Origin: Neokomagataea thailandica NBRC 106555
GTDB taxonomy: Bacteria; Pseudomonadota; Alphaproteobacteria; Acetobacterales; Acetobacteraceae
Direction of reading: 5' to 3'
DNA length: 64,000 bases
Assembly: GCF_001598495.1 (NCBI RefSeq)
Contig: NZ_BCZB01000015.1
Coordinates: 1 to 64,000, forward strand
Under the pieces are notes generated by a model that saw nothing but the letters and a program-made list of their open reading frames with translations, searched no databases and was not told the origin of the DNA. Below, one piece after another: positions 53,867-62,760 of this stretch; the stretch's first letter is position 1, and every line of letters begins with the position of its first letter. Both the position numbers and the translations under genes were made by a program.

Positions 53867-54856
53867 TTAGGTATGTTGATAACCGTTGGGGTGGTTCACA
53901 CGCCAGCGTAAGGCTGTTTCTACAATCGTATCAATGTCACTATAGTGTGGGTTCCAGTTGGTTTCGCGGCGAATGCGGGAAGAATCCGCGACGAGAACGC
54001 TTGGGTCCCCCTCGCGGCGTGCTGCCCATTCCCATGGCACGTTGCGCCCGGAAACGCGTGAGACGCTTTGAATAACCTCTAAGTTACTAAAGCCTGTGCC
54101 ATTACCGAGGTTGTACGTCACAGAGCGCTCATTGAGCTGATCCATGACGCGGATATGGGCATCCGCAAGATCTGTAACGTGAATATAGTCACGGATGCAG
54201 GTGCCGTCTGGTGTGGGGTAATCATGGCCGAAGAGCTTTAACGCGGGGCGGCGGCCTAGCATGGCATCAATTGTCAGTGGGATAAGATGTGTCTCGGGGC
54301 GGTGGTCCTCACCAAGGCGGCCTGTGAGGTCCGCGCCGGCCGCATTGAAGTAGCGCAGGCAGGCATGGCGCATGCCGTGAATGCGGTCGGCCCAAAGAAG
54401 GGTGCGCTCAATGAAAAACTTGCTCTCGCCGTAGGGTGATCCGGGGTCAATGAGTGCATCATCTGCGATTGGCGGAGGGCGGTCTGCGCCGCCAAAGAGA
54501 GCGGCGGTCGATGAAAATACGAATCGTTTGACGCCGTATTTGGTGCACGCATTGATCAAATTTAGTGAGGTGAGCGTATTGTGGTGTAGATAGTGGTACG
54601 GTTCCACCATGGATGCGCCCACGAGGCAGAGAGCCGCGAAATGCAGCACGCCATCCCATGTCCCTTGCGATAAGACGCGCTCTACTGCTGTAGCATCAAG
54701 CAGATCAACCTGCTCAAACCGTGCCCCAGGGGGCACGGCAGCGCGGTGCCCTGTGCTGAGATTATCAAGGACGACAACCTCATGGCCAGAGTCGAGTAGG
54801 GTTAGCGCGACATGGCTCCCTATAAACCCGGCGCCGCCTGTCACAAGATAACGCAT
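53867..54856 (-). CDS. galE: UDP-glucose 4-epimerase
   Basis: NAD-dependent epimerase of 329 residues that interconverts UDP-glucose and UDP-galactose. GGAGFIGSHVALTLL at the N-terminus, the Ser/Thr of FSSTAALFGG and the YxxxK pair in SPYGESK are present; the length is normal. It may feed exopolysaccharide synthesis. It is convergent with the nuclease gene, with only weak hairpins (near 53840-53860) in the 75-base gap. Confidence 0.93.
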   Translation of the reverse strand: MRYLVTGGAGFIGSHVALTLLDSGHEVVVLDNLSTGHRAAVPPGARFEQVDLLDATAVERVLSQGTWDGVLHFAALCLVGASMVEPYHYLHHNTLTSLNLINACTKYGVKRFVFSSTAALFGGADRPPPIADDALIDPGSPYGESKFFIERTLLWADRIHGMRHACLRYFNAAGADLTGRLGEDHRPETHLIPLTIDAMLGRRPALKLFGHDYPTPDGTCIRDYIHVTDLADAHIRVMDQLNERSVTYNLGNGTGFSNLEVIQSVSRVSGRNVPWEWAARREGDPSVLVADSSRIRRETNWNPHYSDIDTIVETALRWRVNHPNGYQHT

Positions 54857-55330
54857 GTTGGAGAACTCTCTATCGTATTATGGGCGTGCGTAGATTGGCT
54901 GGCGGTGTGTAGGCACTGTCTTGGGAGAATGTTTTGCCTCGGTTCATGTAGCGAGCAAAGCGCGCCGAGTTGCGGCAGGTCACTCCAAGCATGCTTATGA
55001 ACGATAGCTGGGCTGTAGTGGAGAATTGTGACACGAGTTTTGTCAGCGCGTGAGGTGCAGGCGTTCATCAATCACAAGGATGTCGTGCTCCGCTTTGGCT
55101 GGATGATACCAAAGCCAATAATACAGAGCGTCATCCGTGTCCTTTATCGTCATAGTGTACCAACACTGTACGCACTCTGCCGCGTGGTGCGTGTATCAGC
55201 GCCATTTCTCGCGCGGACATTAAGTTGCTCAGCCTGTCTTGTAAAGACGGACGAGACGTCGCTCTTTTTTGGAATGTGCTATCGTTCTGCGGTGGCAGGT
55301 ATCGTTAAGAATAAGGTGAGGGTAGGCTTT
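54857..55330. other. 474-base stretch without a supported gene
   Basis: Between galE (minus) and the small exported protein gene (plus). An open frame from 55028 runs through it but its N-terminal half is Arg/Val/Ser-rich without family features or a ribosome binding site. No tRNA, riboswitch or repeat was recognised. It must hold the divergent promoters. Confidence 0.4.
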
Positions 55331-55648
55331 ATGCGTGTGGAGAAAATGGCGGGGCTTCTGGCTCTTTGTATTGGGAGCATCGGTGGCATCAGTGCGCAAG
55401 GCAAAACATGGCCGCCAGGAGAAGGGACGAAAGTGCCGGGTAATGCTCTTGCTTGGCCAACAGTGCTGGAGCCTGTGCAACGCTCATTGTCTGATATGCT
55501 GACGCAAGGGGCTACCGTGGTGTCTGTGGCGGATAGGCAAGAGGGGCCTATAGTGACAGTGCATTTTAAGAAGAAAATTCTGATATGTTATGTTAGCTCA
55601 GCCCCGGTTGGAGGCGTGCCGACATCACGTTGCTGGCGTTTAAACTGA
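55331..55648 (+). CDS. Small exported protein, unknown function
   Basis: A 105-residue protein with a signal peptide ending near GISAQ. The mature part (about 82 residues) is basic near the end, contains two Cys (ICYV and SRCW) that could form a disulfide, and has a VVSVADRQEGPIVTVHF strand pattern. No family is recognised. ATG 55331 is chosen because GAGGG lies 8 bases before it. Its end overlaps the frame of the following psiE gene, whose best start is 24 bases downstream, so they are probably co-transcribed. Confidence 0.6.
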   Translation: MRVEKMAGLLALCIGSIGGISAQGKTWPPGEGTKVPGNALAWPTVLEPVQRSLSDMLTQGATVVSVADRQEGPIVTVHFKKKILICYVSSAPVGGVPTSRCWRLN

Positions 55649-55671
55649 AGATTTTTGAGAGTTACAATTCA

Positions 55672-56115
55672 ATGATGAGTATTCCCGGCTTTGCATTTTT
55701 TGCGCGGGTCTTTGATTATTTTGAAGAAATCGCCATGCTGATTCTAACGGTGGGCATTTCTTTGGTTGCCTGTGTTGGGTTGTTTCATGTGGTGATTGCG
55801 GTGGGGCAGATGCTCATCCATACGGGCCTGAACCCAACCAGCCCAGATGTTTTGCAATCGCTTTTTGGGTTGTTTTTTACGGTTTTGATTGCCTTGGAGT
55901 TTAAGCACTCCATTCTTGTTTTGCCGGAGGCGCAGACGCACAGCATGACGCGTATGCGCTCCGTTTTGCTGATTGGCATGATGGCAACGGTTCGTAAATT
56001 TATCGTGTTAGACTTGAATGGTATTAATGTACCGGAAATGGTTGCCCTTTCAGGGGCGGTGTTAGCCCTTGGTGTTGTGTATTGGTTGGTGCGTAATAAG
56101 AGCGCAACGCCGTAA
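55672..56115 (+). CDS. psiE: Phosphate-starvation-inducible PsiE-family protein
   Basis: A 147-residue membrane protein with four predicted helices. The sequence GLFFTVLIALEFKHSILV and the C-terminal SGAVLALGVVYWLVRNK fit the PsiE family. In Escherichia coli it belongs to the phosphate regulon, but the function is unknown. ATG 55672 is chosen for its position before the first helix, with GAGAG 11 bases upstream. A PF04185 phosphoesterase gene lies about 2.4 kb downstream, but no pho box was identified. Confidence 0.78.
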   Translation: MMSIPGFAFFARVFDYFEEIAMLILTVGISLVACVGLFHVVIAVGQMLIHTGLNPTSPDVLQSLFGLFFTVLIALEFKHSILVLPEAQTHSMTRMRSVLLIGMMATVRKFIVLDLNGINVPEMVALSGAVLALGVVYWLVRNKSATP

Positions 56116-56120
56116 TGCGG

Positions 56121-56165
56121 GTGGCGAGTACAGCGCTAGGGGGAGCCTAGCGCTGTACTCGCCAC
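56121..56165. terminator. Twenty-base-pair perfect hairpin between convergent genes
   Basis: GTGGCGAGTACAGCGCTAGG (56121-56140) is perfectly complementary to 56146-56165, loop GGGAG. It separates psiE and pirin and touches the pirin stop codon. No T run follows on either strand, so it may be a bidirectional terminator, a mobile-element scar or a processing site. Confidence 0.65.
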
Positions 56166-56872
56166 TATGGCTGATAAATCGTATCTACGAGGACGATTTC
56201 TGTGTCTTCAAGTGCCGTGACTTTGAGGGTTTCTGTCTCTGAAATGGCAGCTCCGTCTCGTGTGTGAACAGTGGTGCCTTCGATCTCGACGGACCCTGTG
56301 GCTGGGACAAGGTATCCTAAGCGCGCTTTGCCGAGGGGGTATTCAACGATTTCCCCTTTGCGGATTGTCGCGCCAACCACGCGGGCATCGGCGTTGATGG
56401 TGAGGGCGTCTGTGTCTTCATCAAAGCCAGAGGCGAGTGTGACGAACTGATTGGCGCGTTCTCCTTTAGGAAAAGTGCGCGTTCCCCATGAAGGGGCGTG
56501 GCCGTTGCGGTTCGGAAGGATCCAAATTTGGAAGAGGCGTGTTGTGACGTCTTCATGGTTGTATTCGCTGTGATATACGCCGGTTCCGGCTGACATGACT
56601 TGCACGTCTCCCGCTTCCGTACGGCCTTTGTTTCCGAGGCTATCTTCGTGCGTTATGGCCCCTTCGCGAACATAGGTAATAATTTCCATATCTTTGTGGG
56701 GATGGGTGCCGAAGCCGGTTCCGGCGGCAATGGCATCATCATTCCAGACGCGCAGGTCCCCCCAGTGCATATGGTTGGGGTCATAGTAACTTGCGAAAGA
56801 AAAGTGATGTTTGGCGTCTAACCATCCGTGGTTTGCGTGGCCGAGGGAATTAAAGGAACGAACTTCGATCAT
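56165..56872 (-). CDS. Pirin-family protein (quercetinase-like)
   Basis: Bicupin protein of about 235 residues. Metal ligands are in GTHPHKDMEIITYV (two His) and GVYHSEYN (His and Glu), as in pirin/YhhW. Some members act as quercetin 2,3-dioxygenase, others modulate metabolism. ATG 56872 has GGAG 7 bases upstream; the ATG at 56890 does not. A divergent LysR gene begins 129 bases away and probably regulates it. Confidence 0.9.
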   Translation of the reverse strand: MIEVRSFNSLGHANHGWLDAKHHFSFASYYDPNHMHWGDLRVWNDDAIAAGTGFGTHPHKDMEIITYVREGAITHEDSLGNKGRTEAGDVQVMSAGTGVYHSEYNHEDVTTRLFQIWILPNRNGHAPSWGTRTFPKGERANQFVTLASGFDEDTDALTINADARVVGATIRKGEIVEYPLGKARLGYLVPATGSVEIEGTTVHTRDGAAISETETLKVTALEDTEIVLVDTIYQP

Positions 56873-57001
56873 GATGGATCTCCTGTCCAAAACTGTGGTC
56901 TTTGTCTGTCATGAAAGATAGTTATTGCGTTTGAGGCATTATATAGAAATAAACGAAAGACATGGTTTCTAAAGGTTGCATTTCGGTGTGTAGGGGGTGT
57001 C

Positions 57002-57919
57002 ATGCGGCTGCCAGATTTTGAGGGCTGGGCTATTTTCGCCAAGGTGGCTGAGCGTGGCTCGTTTACGCGGGCGGCCGATGAACTGAATCTATCTAAGCCT
57101 ACAGTGTCCAAGGCCATTAGCCGTTTAGAGCAATCACTTGGGGTGGCTCTTTTTAACCGTAATTCACGGCAAATGTCTTTAACCGAAATGGGACGATCAT
57201 TGGTTGGGCATGCAAACCGTATTGTGGCGGAAGCAGAGGCTGCAGAAAATGAGGCGCGTGGAGGGACCTTGCGTCCGTCTGGGTTGATCCGTGTGGCAGC
57301 GCCTATGACATTTGGTATTAAGCACTTTGCCCCATTATTGCCGGCATTTCTTGAGCAATACCCAGAGATTGATGTGAATGTTGATTTTAGTGACGCGTTC
57401 GTTGATTTGGTTGCGGAGGGGTATGATGTTGCACTGCGTATTGCATCATTAGCGGATTCAGCGTTGCGTGCGCGGCGTTTGTGCCGCGTACGTTTGTTGC
57501 TCGTTGCTGCGCCTCATTATCTGGATCGTGTGGGGTGGCCTGAACACCCGCGTGATCTCACGGAGCAAAAAAGCTTTGTCTATACGAATACGACCGCTCC
57601 AGGGACGTTGCGTTTAAAGCATGGCGCCACGGGCCGAGAGTTCGTTTTGGCGCAGCACGCGCGTATGCGTGCCGATAATGCGGAGGCTTTTTTGCCTGCG
57701 CTGGAAGCGGGGTTGGGGTACGGTCTTTTTCCGGAATTTATGGTTTGGGAAGGGCTGCGTGATGGAAAATTTGAGCATATTTTGCCCGAATGGGGGGTGG
57801 GAGATGTCGCTCTATATTTGGTAACATCGGGTAATACTTTACGGCCAGTAAGAGTGAGTGCTTTCATGGATTATATGGTGAGCGCACTTGAAGCACCTCA
57901 ATGGGCACAAAAACCATGA
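57002..57919 (+). CDS. LysR-family transcriptional regulator
   Basis: A 305-residue regulator. The N-terminal winged helix (FAKVAERGSFTRAADELNLSKPTVSKAISRLEQSLG) is typical, followed by the effector domain. An AGGGGG site precedes the ATG. Divergence from the pirin gene and the AT-rich 129-base gap suggest it controls that gene; a specific T-N11-A site was not assigned. The effector is unknown. Confidence 0.9.
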   Translation: MRLPDFEGWAIFAKVAERGSFTRAADELNLSKPTVSKAISRLEQSLGVALFNRNSRQMSLTEMGRSLVGHANRIVAEAEAAENEARGGTLRPSGLIRVAAPMTFGIKHFAPLLPAFLEQYPEIDVNVDFSDAFVDLVAEGYDVALRIASLADSALRARRLCRVRLLLVAAPHYLDRVGWPEHPRDLTEQKSFVYTNTTAPGTLRLKHGATGREFVLAQHARMRADNAEAFLPALEAGLGYGLFPEFMVWEGLRDGKFEHILPEWGVGDVALYLVTSGNTLRPVRVSAFMDYMVSALEAPQWAQKP

Positions 57920-57959
57920 TAATATCATGATGTATTGTTGCCGAAGGCGGGCGAAAATA

Positions 57960-58352
57960 ATGATACGATTTTATATGGCTGCTGTGATGGTCTTTTCTTG
58001 CCTGCATAGCACTGTGGCGGCACAGGAGATGCCGGGTTTAGGGCAAAGCAGTTTGTTGATGCGGCCTTTATTTGATCCCAGCCGGCGAGGGAAATTCTTA
58101 CCGCCGCCACATGATGATTTACCTGTTGTGACGGGGGTGGTCGGGGACCGGGGCGGGTGGACGGCTATTTTTTCGGGCATACCTCATGTACTTGGGGGAT
58201 TAAGCGTGCGTGAAGGAGGGGTCTTTGAGGGGTGGCGGGTCGTATCCGTTTCGCCGCAAAATGTGCGCTTGGAGCGTATGGGAGTGCTGCGTGATATTGT
58301 GCCCAAGTCTGAATACTTAAATGCGCATCCTCAGGTAAGAATTGGGTATTGA
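57960..58352 (+). CDS. Type II secretion accessory protein, GspN/GspC-like
   Basis: A 130-residue exported protein with a signal peptide ending near VAAQ. The mature sequence has LLMRPLFDPSRRGKFLPPP, then a small domain WTAIFSG..LSVREGGVFEGWRVVSVSPQNVRLERMGVLRDI, the HR-domain/GspN pattern seen in short GspC-like proteins of Acetobacteraceae type II systems. ATG 57960 is preferred because an AGGCGGG site precedes it and the signal peptide starts there. It is upstream of a likely secreted phosphoesterase and of gspK and gspG further on. Confidence 0.6.
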   Translation: MIRFYMAAVMVFSCLHSTVAAQEMPGLGQSSLLMRPLFDPSRRGKFLPPPHDDLPVVTGVVGDRGGWTAIFSGIPHVLGGLSVREGGVFEGWRVVSVSPQNVRLERMGVLRDIVPKSEYLNAHPQVRIGY

Positions 58353-58555
58353 GCACTCTAAATATATGTATAATTTTTTTTAAAAACTTAAATGAGGTAA
58401 AATATCTACTTATTCATCTCTTGGCGCTGAGGGTCATAAAATGTTCATAAGCATTTTGAAAAACTAAATTGTAGTGAGAGTGTCATTCGCGTGGTTTGCG
58501 CGGGGGTATTAGGGGCTTTATTGCCCTGTCGTGTTGTTTGTGAGGGGTGGTTGTT

Positions 58556-60376
58556 GTGGTCGTGAAACGAACGAAATTGGCATTGTCTGCCGCATTGATG
58601 CTGAGCGCTTTTGGCACGAGCGTGGTTCACTCTTCTGATGGTGACTTTGGGTGGCAGAGTGGCGGTGCTGATACGGTGTATCATGATCATGCGCGTGCGT
58701 ATCCAACGCGTACCCCTATTAAGCATATCGTTGTGATCTATCAGGAAAACGTAGCGTTTGATCATTATTTTGGCACGTATCCAAACGCTGCAAACCCAAC
58801 GGGTGAGCCTGCCTTTACGGCGGCCGGGAACACGCCTTACGTTAACAATTTGAGTTCAGCCAATCTATTGGCGCAAAACCCCAATACAAACCCTGCGAAT
58901 GGTGCCGGCGCAGCCCTGCCGTTCCGCTTGGATCGTTCGCAAGCAAGTACAGCAGACCAAAACCACGCTTATACTGCTGAGCAGCGTGCGTATGATAACG
59001 GGAATGTCGATTTGTTTCCGCTTTATACAGGCCGTGGCTCTTCTGGCGGGGTTGGGGCGTTCGGGACGTCTGGTCAGGTTTTGGGTTATTATGATGGCAA
59101 TACGGTAACGGCATACTGGCATTATGCGCAGCGTTTCGCCATGAGCGATAACAGCTATAGCGATACTTATGGTCCATCGACACCAGGTGCTCTAGAGGTG
59201 GTCTCGGGTCAAACGAATGGCCTCAAAATTCGTATGACGACGGCTAAACCCGCAACAGCAACGAAATCCTCTGCCTTTGCTGATGACGGGCAGGGTGGTT
59301 ATACGATGATCAACGACATCGATCCTTCTTATGATGTATGTTCATCCAAGACCGATCAAGGCAGCATGACGAGCCTTAACATTGGCGACCTTTTGAACCA
59401 GCGTGGTATTACGTGGGGTGGCTTTATGGGCGGCTTCAATCTTGGTGCCGTGAATGCGGATGGTTCCACGGGGTGTCAGCGTTCTACATATTCAACGGTC
59501 GTTTCTCAGAATGTCGCGGATTATATCCCGCATCACAATTGGTTCCAGTATTACGCGACGACCGCAAACCCGACCCATGCGCGCCCAGTATCCATGCACG
59601 CTGTTGGTTACAGTGTCGTGCCAGATTCTCAACAAGCAGAGCCTGCTAATCACGAATATGACCTGGAAGATTTTTACGCTGCTGTAAAAATACATAACTT
59701 CCCAGCCGTTTCGTTTGTGAAAATGCCTGCGTATCAGGATGGGCATGCGGGGTATTCTGACCCGTTGGATGAACAATCGGGCGTTGTGAAGTTGGTTAAC
59801 TTCATTCAGAAGCGCCCAGAGTGGCGGGATACGGCTGTTATTATCGCGTATGATGACTCTGATGGCTGGTATGATCACGCTTATACAACGCCGACGCGTA
59901 GCTCTTTCTCATCAGCAGACCAATTGAGTGCGAATGGTGTCTGCGGTGCAGGGGAAGCGCCTAAGGGCGTTTCGGGTAAGCCTGTGAATGGCCGTTGTGG
60001 CCCCGGTACGCGTTTGCCGTTGATTGTTGTTTCGCCTTGGGCACGCACCAATTTCGTAGGGCATAAGCTGACGTCTCAAGCGTCTGTGCCGAAGTTTATT
60101 GAAGATAACTGGTTGGATGGTAAGCGTCTGGGGCAGGGGTCTTTCGATGCAAGTGCTGGCTCTTTGAATGAGCTGTTTGATTTTGACCGTGCTCCTCAAA
60201 CGGGAACGCTCATTCTGGATGAAAACACGGGCGATATTAAACATGACGGTGAACATCATGGCCACCATGATGCCGGTGGAGACAACATTCCGCCAGCGCC
60301 ACCAGCTCCGCAAGACGGCCTTGCTGGTTTCTTGTCATGGTTGCTGCCTTCATGGCTGATTGCTTTGTTCCACTGA
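58556..60376 (+). CDS. Secreted PF04185 phosphoesterase (phospholipase C/acid phosphatase-like)
   Basis: Exported enzyme of about 606 residues. After the signal peptide (ending near VVHS) the phosphoesterase motif HIVVIYQENVAFDHYFGTYP supplies the catalytic metal/nucleophile site, with AYDDSDGWYDH and RLPLIVVSPWARTNF further on, matching bacterial phospholipase C and AcpA-type acid phosphatases. The C-terminal tail is His/Pro-rich and ends with a hydrophobic segment (FLSWLLPSWLIALFH). GTG 58556 is chosen for GAGGGG 8 bases before it; other GTG codons nearby are in frame. It probably uses the type II system encoded around it. Confidence 0.85.
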   Translation: MVVKRTKLALSAALMLSAFGTSVVHSSDGDFGWQSGGADTVYHDHARAYPTRTPIKHIVVIYQENVAFDHYFGTYPNAANPTGEPAFTAAGNTPYVNNLSSANLLAQNPNTNPANGAGAALPFRLDRSQASTADQNHAYTAEQRAYDNGNVDLFPLYTGRGSSGGVGAFGTSGQVLGYYDGNTVTAYWHYAQRFAMSDNSYSDTYGPSTPGALEVVSGQTNGLKIRMTTAKPATATKSSAFADDGQGGYTMINDIDPSYDVCSSKTDQGSMTSLNIGDLLNQRGITWGGFMGGFNLGAVNADGSTGCQRSTYSTVVSQNVADYIPHHNWFQYYATTANPTHARPVSMHAVGYSVVPDSQQAEPANHEYDLEDFYAAVKIHNFPAVSFVKMPAYQDGHAGYSDPLDEQSGVVKLVNFIQKRPEWRDTAVIIAYDDSDGWYDHAYTTPTRSSFSSADQLSANGVCGAGEAPKGVSGKPVNGRCGPGTRLPLIVVSPWARTNFVGHKLTSQASVPKFIEDNWLDGKRLGQGSFDASAGSLNELFDFDRAPQTGTLILDENTGDIKHDGEHHGHHDAGGDNIPPAPPAPQDGLAGFLSWLLPSWLIALFH

Positions 60377-60381
60377 TTAGT

Positions 60382-61722
60382 ATGCGACGATTAGCGAAAA
60401 TGGTGCAGCTTGTAGGGAGCTGCACCATCTTTTTTTGTGGGGTGTCTAGTAGTGCTGCAGATGCGCAGTCTGCCGTGCAATGTGCGCCCACTGCGGATGG
60501 GAAGAACCCGTGCCCGGTTGTGTTACATCGCCCTGACCAGCACCCATTATCGGCGATGGCTGAAGTCGGGAAAGCGATTTTTTACGATAAGGGTTTGTCG
60601 GGGTCGGGACGTTTGTCTTGTGCGTCTTGTCATGCGCCTGATCAGCATTATGGTCCGACCGGAGAGGCATCTGTCTTTTTGGGGGGCGTCGGCTTAAATC
60701 GTGAGGGGCGGCGCGCTATTCCGACGTTAACTTATGCTGAACGGCGTCCAAATTTTAGTATTGGTCCGGATAATGCTGTCTCGGAAACTGCGCCAACATT
60801 AAGCGACACAACCGCGACGAGTAACGCGCCGCGTGGCTCTAAAAGTGCGACGAATACAGCATCTTCGGCAGCAAATATGGTGCCGCAAGGGGGGCTTTTT
60901 TGGGATGGGCGAGCGGATACTCTGCAAGCGCAGGCTGAAGGGCCATTATTTGACGTGGATGAAATGGCGGCAACGCCTCAGCACGTTATGGAGCATTTAG
61001 CGCATGCACCATATGTGCAGACGCTGAGATTACTTGCGGGGATTCCTAATGGAGCAACGCCGCCACTCTTGATGAATGAGGCGCTCTTTGCTCTGGCACG
61101 GTACCAAATAGAAGCGGGTAGTTTTCATCTGTATAATAGTAAGTTTGATGCATGGTTAGAGGGTAAGGCTAAATTTACGCCTCAAGAACGGGATGGGTAT
61201 TTAGCTTTTAATGATCCTAACCGGGGTAATTGTGCAGCATGTCATTTAGATACGGCGACGCCAGAGGGTTTGCCGCCATTATTTACAGACCATCAATATG
61301 AAGCTCTGGGTGCGCCAAGGAATATGGTGCTTATGCGTAATCATAATGCAGCATATTATGACCTTGGTGTCTGTGACCGGGAAGCTGGGGGACGAAAAAC
61401 GCTTTCAGCGTATTGTGGGATGTTTACGACGCCAACGTTACGTAATAGCGCGACGCGACATGTCTTTTTCCATAATGGTGTGTTTCACTCTTTGCCTGAA
61501 GTGCTGGATTTTTACGCATTGCGGGATGTGGAGCCGGAGCATTTCTATGGGCCGGGTCATGTGATGCCGAATGATTTGCCTACGGCGTATCAGGAAAATT
61601 TGGACCGTAAAGATGCACCATTTGGTGGGAAAAAAGGCGACAAACCTCAGCTTACGGAAGCAGATCGTGCGGCTATCGTTATGTTCCTCTCCACGCTGAC
61701 TGACCAAGCTGAGCGGCATTAA
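60382..61722 (+). CDS. Di-heme cytochrome c peroxidase/MauG-like protein
   Basis: Periplasmic di-haem c-type cytochrome of about 446 residues. Haem motifs are CASCH and CAACH in the N- and C-terminal halves, with the LFWDGRADTLQAQAEGPL segment and TPTLRNSATRHVFFHNGVF typical of the CCP/MauG family. Such proteins reduce peroxide or oxidise cofactors. Starts at ATG 60382 or 60400 both give a signal peptide ending near SSAADA, but neither has a ribosome binding site, and the intrinsic terminator at 60400-60436 lies inside those codons. Expression therefore probably needs terminator read-through or an internal promoter. Confidence 0.88.
   Translation: MRRLAKMVQLVGSCTIFFCGVSSSAADAQSAVQCAPTADGKNPCPVVLHRPDQHPLSAMAEVGKAIFYDKGLSGSGRLSCASCHAPDQHYGPTGEASVFLGGVGLNREGRRAIPTLTYAERRPNFSIGPDNAVSETAPTLSDTTATSNAPRGSKSATNTASSAANMVPQGGLFWDGRADTLQAQAEGPLFDVDEMAATPQHVMEHLAHAPYVQTLRLLAGIPNGATPPLLMNEALFALARYQIEAGSFHLYNSKFDAWLEGKAKFTPQERDGYLAFNDPNRGNCAACHLDTATPEGLPPLFTDHQYEALGAPRNMVLMRNHNAAYYDLGVCDREAGGRKTLSAYCGMFTTPTLRNSATRHVFFHNGVFHSLPEVLDFYALRDVEPEHFYGPGHVMPNDLPTAYQENLDRKDAPFGGKKGDKPQLTEADRAAIVMFLSTLTDQAERH
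60400..60436 (+). terminator. Intrinsic terminator embedded in the cytochrome signal-peptide codons
   Basis: ATGGTGCAGCT (60400-60410) pairs with AGCTGCACCAT (60418-60428) around TGTAGGG, followed by C and T7. It sits 24 bases after the phosphoesterase stop and would end that transcript, but the same bases encode the first codons of the di-haem cytochrome. Confidence 0.85.
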
Positions 61723-61807
61723 ACTTTGATCATGCTTACTGGTTGAGCGTAGTGTGCTACGGGCCGTAGTCTTGGCATGAGGCAGACTGCGTCAGTGGGG
61801 GTGGTAT

Positions 61808-62695
61808 TTGCGTTTTATGGGGCTATTTCGCGGCGTCTCTACGTGGCAGCGTTCGGACAAAAGGCAAAGCAAGGATTCAGAAGCTGGGTTTGCTTTACTT
61901 TTAGTGTTATGGACGCTCGCTTTTTTGGCGTTAATTGGTACGCATGTTTTGCTTCAGGGTCGGTCGATGGTTGTCAATGCCAGCGCCCGCCAACAGCATG
62001 TGGCGTTAGAATTGGCTGCGGATAGTGCGATCCGGCAAGAACTATATGGTCTGGTTTTAGCGTCACCGCATGCTCCATCAGGCTTGGGGGCATGGCATGA
62101 GCGTGAAGATGGGCTCTTCCATGTTATGGTTCGCGTCCATCTTGAGCGGGGGCGGATTAATCCGAGTGTGATATCACGTGATTTGCTTTTGGCTGTTATG
62201 GTGAGTAGCGGGGTACCGGCGCAGGATGCAGAGCGCGCCTCAAGTGTCTTATATGGCTGGCGCGGTCATCCTTTATTAGGGGCATCTCCGCCGCCGGGGT
62301 CTTTTGTTCCGGCGGATATGGGAGCGAGGTGTATGTTGACGCATGGGCCGTTTCACAGTTTGGATGATATGGCGTCTTTGCCCGGTGTGGGGTGGGGCGT
62401 TGTACAGCGTATTGCTCCGGCTGTGTCTTTGTCACAAATGCAGTATCCTACGAATGCAGAAGCGGTTCCGGTTGTTCAGGTGGCTTTGAAGCGTCTTCAT
62501 CATTTAGGATATTCGGGGGCTTTTGGTAGTGAGGCGCAACCGCCGATGCTGGGTGGGGGTGTTAGTGTTATCGTGGACGCATTGGTGCGTGATGAGCAGG
62601 GAGCTGAGCAGCGTAGGGCGAATGTTGTTTTAATGCCTGATGCGGAGCCGGAGCCGTGGCATGTGCTGAGATGGGAAACGGTGCCTGTAGAGTGA
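61808..62695 (+). CDS. gspK: Type II secretion minor pseudopilin GspK
   Basis: Minor pseudopilin of 295 residues. After a short charged leader the prepilin site is AG|FALLLVLWTLAFLALIGTHVL, lacking Glu at position 5 as is usual for GspK. The large globular part includes SLDDMASLPGVGWGVVQRI, the helix-hairpin-like region typical of GspK. A TTG at 61808, 6 bases after GGGGG, or an ATG at 61817 could start it. Type II secretion genes in this window are not contiguous: the GspN/C-like gene is 3.5 kb upstream and gspG is 0.6 kb downstream on the same strand. Confidence 0.82.
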   Translation: MRFMGLFRGVSTWQRSDKRQSKDSEAGFALLLVLWTLAFLALIGTHVLLQGRSMVVNASARQQHVALELAADSAIRQELYGLVLASPHAPSGLGAWHEREDGLFHVMVRVHLERGRINPSVISRDLLLAVMVSSGVPAQDAERASSVLYGWRGHPLLGASPPPGSFVPADMGARCMLTHGPFHSLDDMASLPGVGWGVVQRIAPAVSLSQMQYPTNAEAVPVVQVALKRLHHLGYSGAFGSEAQPPMLGGGVSVIVDALVRDEQGAEQRRANVVLMPDAEPEPWHVLRWETVPVE

Positions 62696-62760
62696 CGTGC
62701 GTTTTTATGACGTGCGTTCATGTGTGTCTGTTGAGCCCGTGGGATTTTGAAATCCCTGGG

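Noticed and set aside
55028-55330. N-terminal extension of the small exported protein
   Set aside because: The extension lacks a ribosome binding site and family features, whereas ATG 55331 has a good site and a signal peptide.
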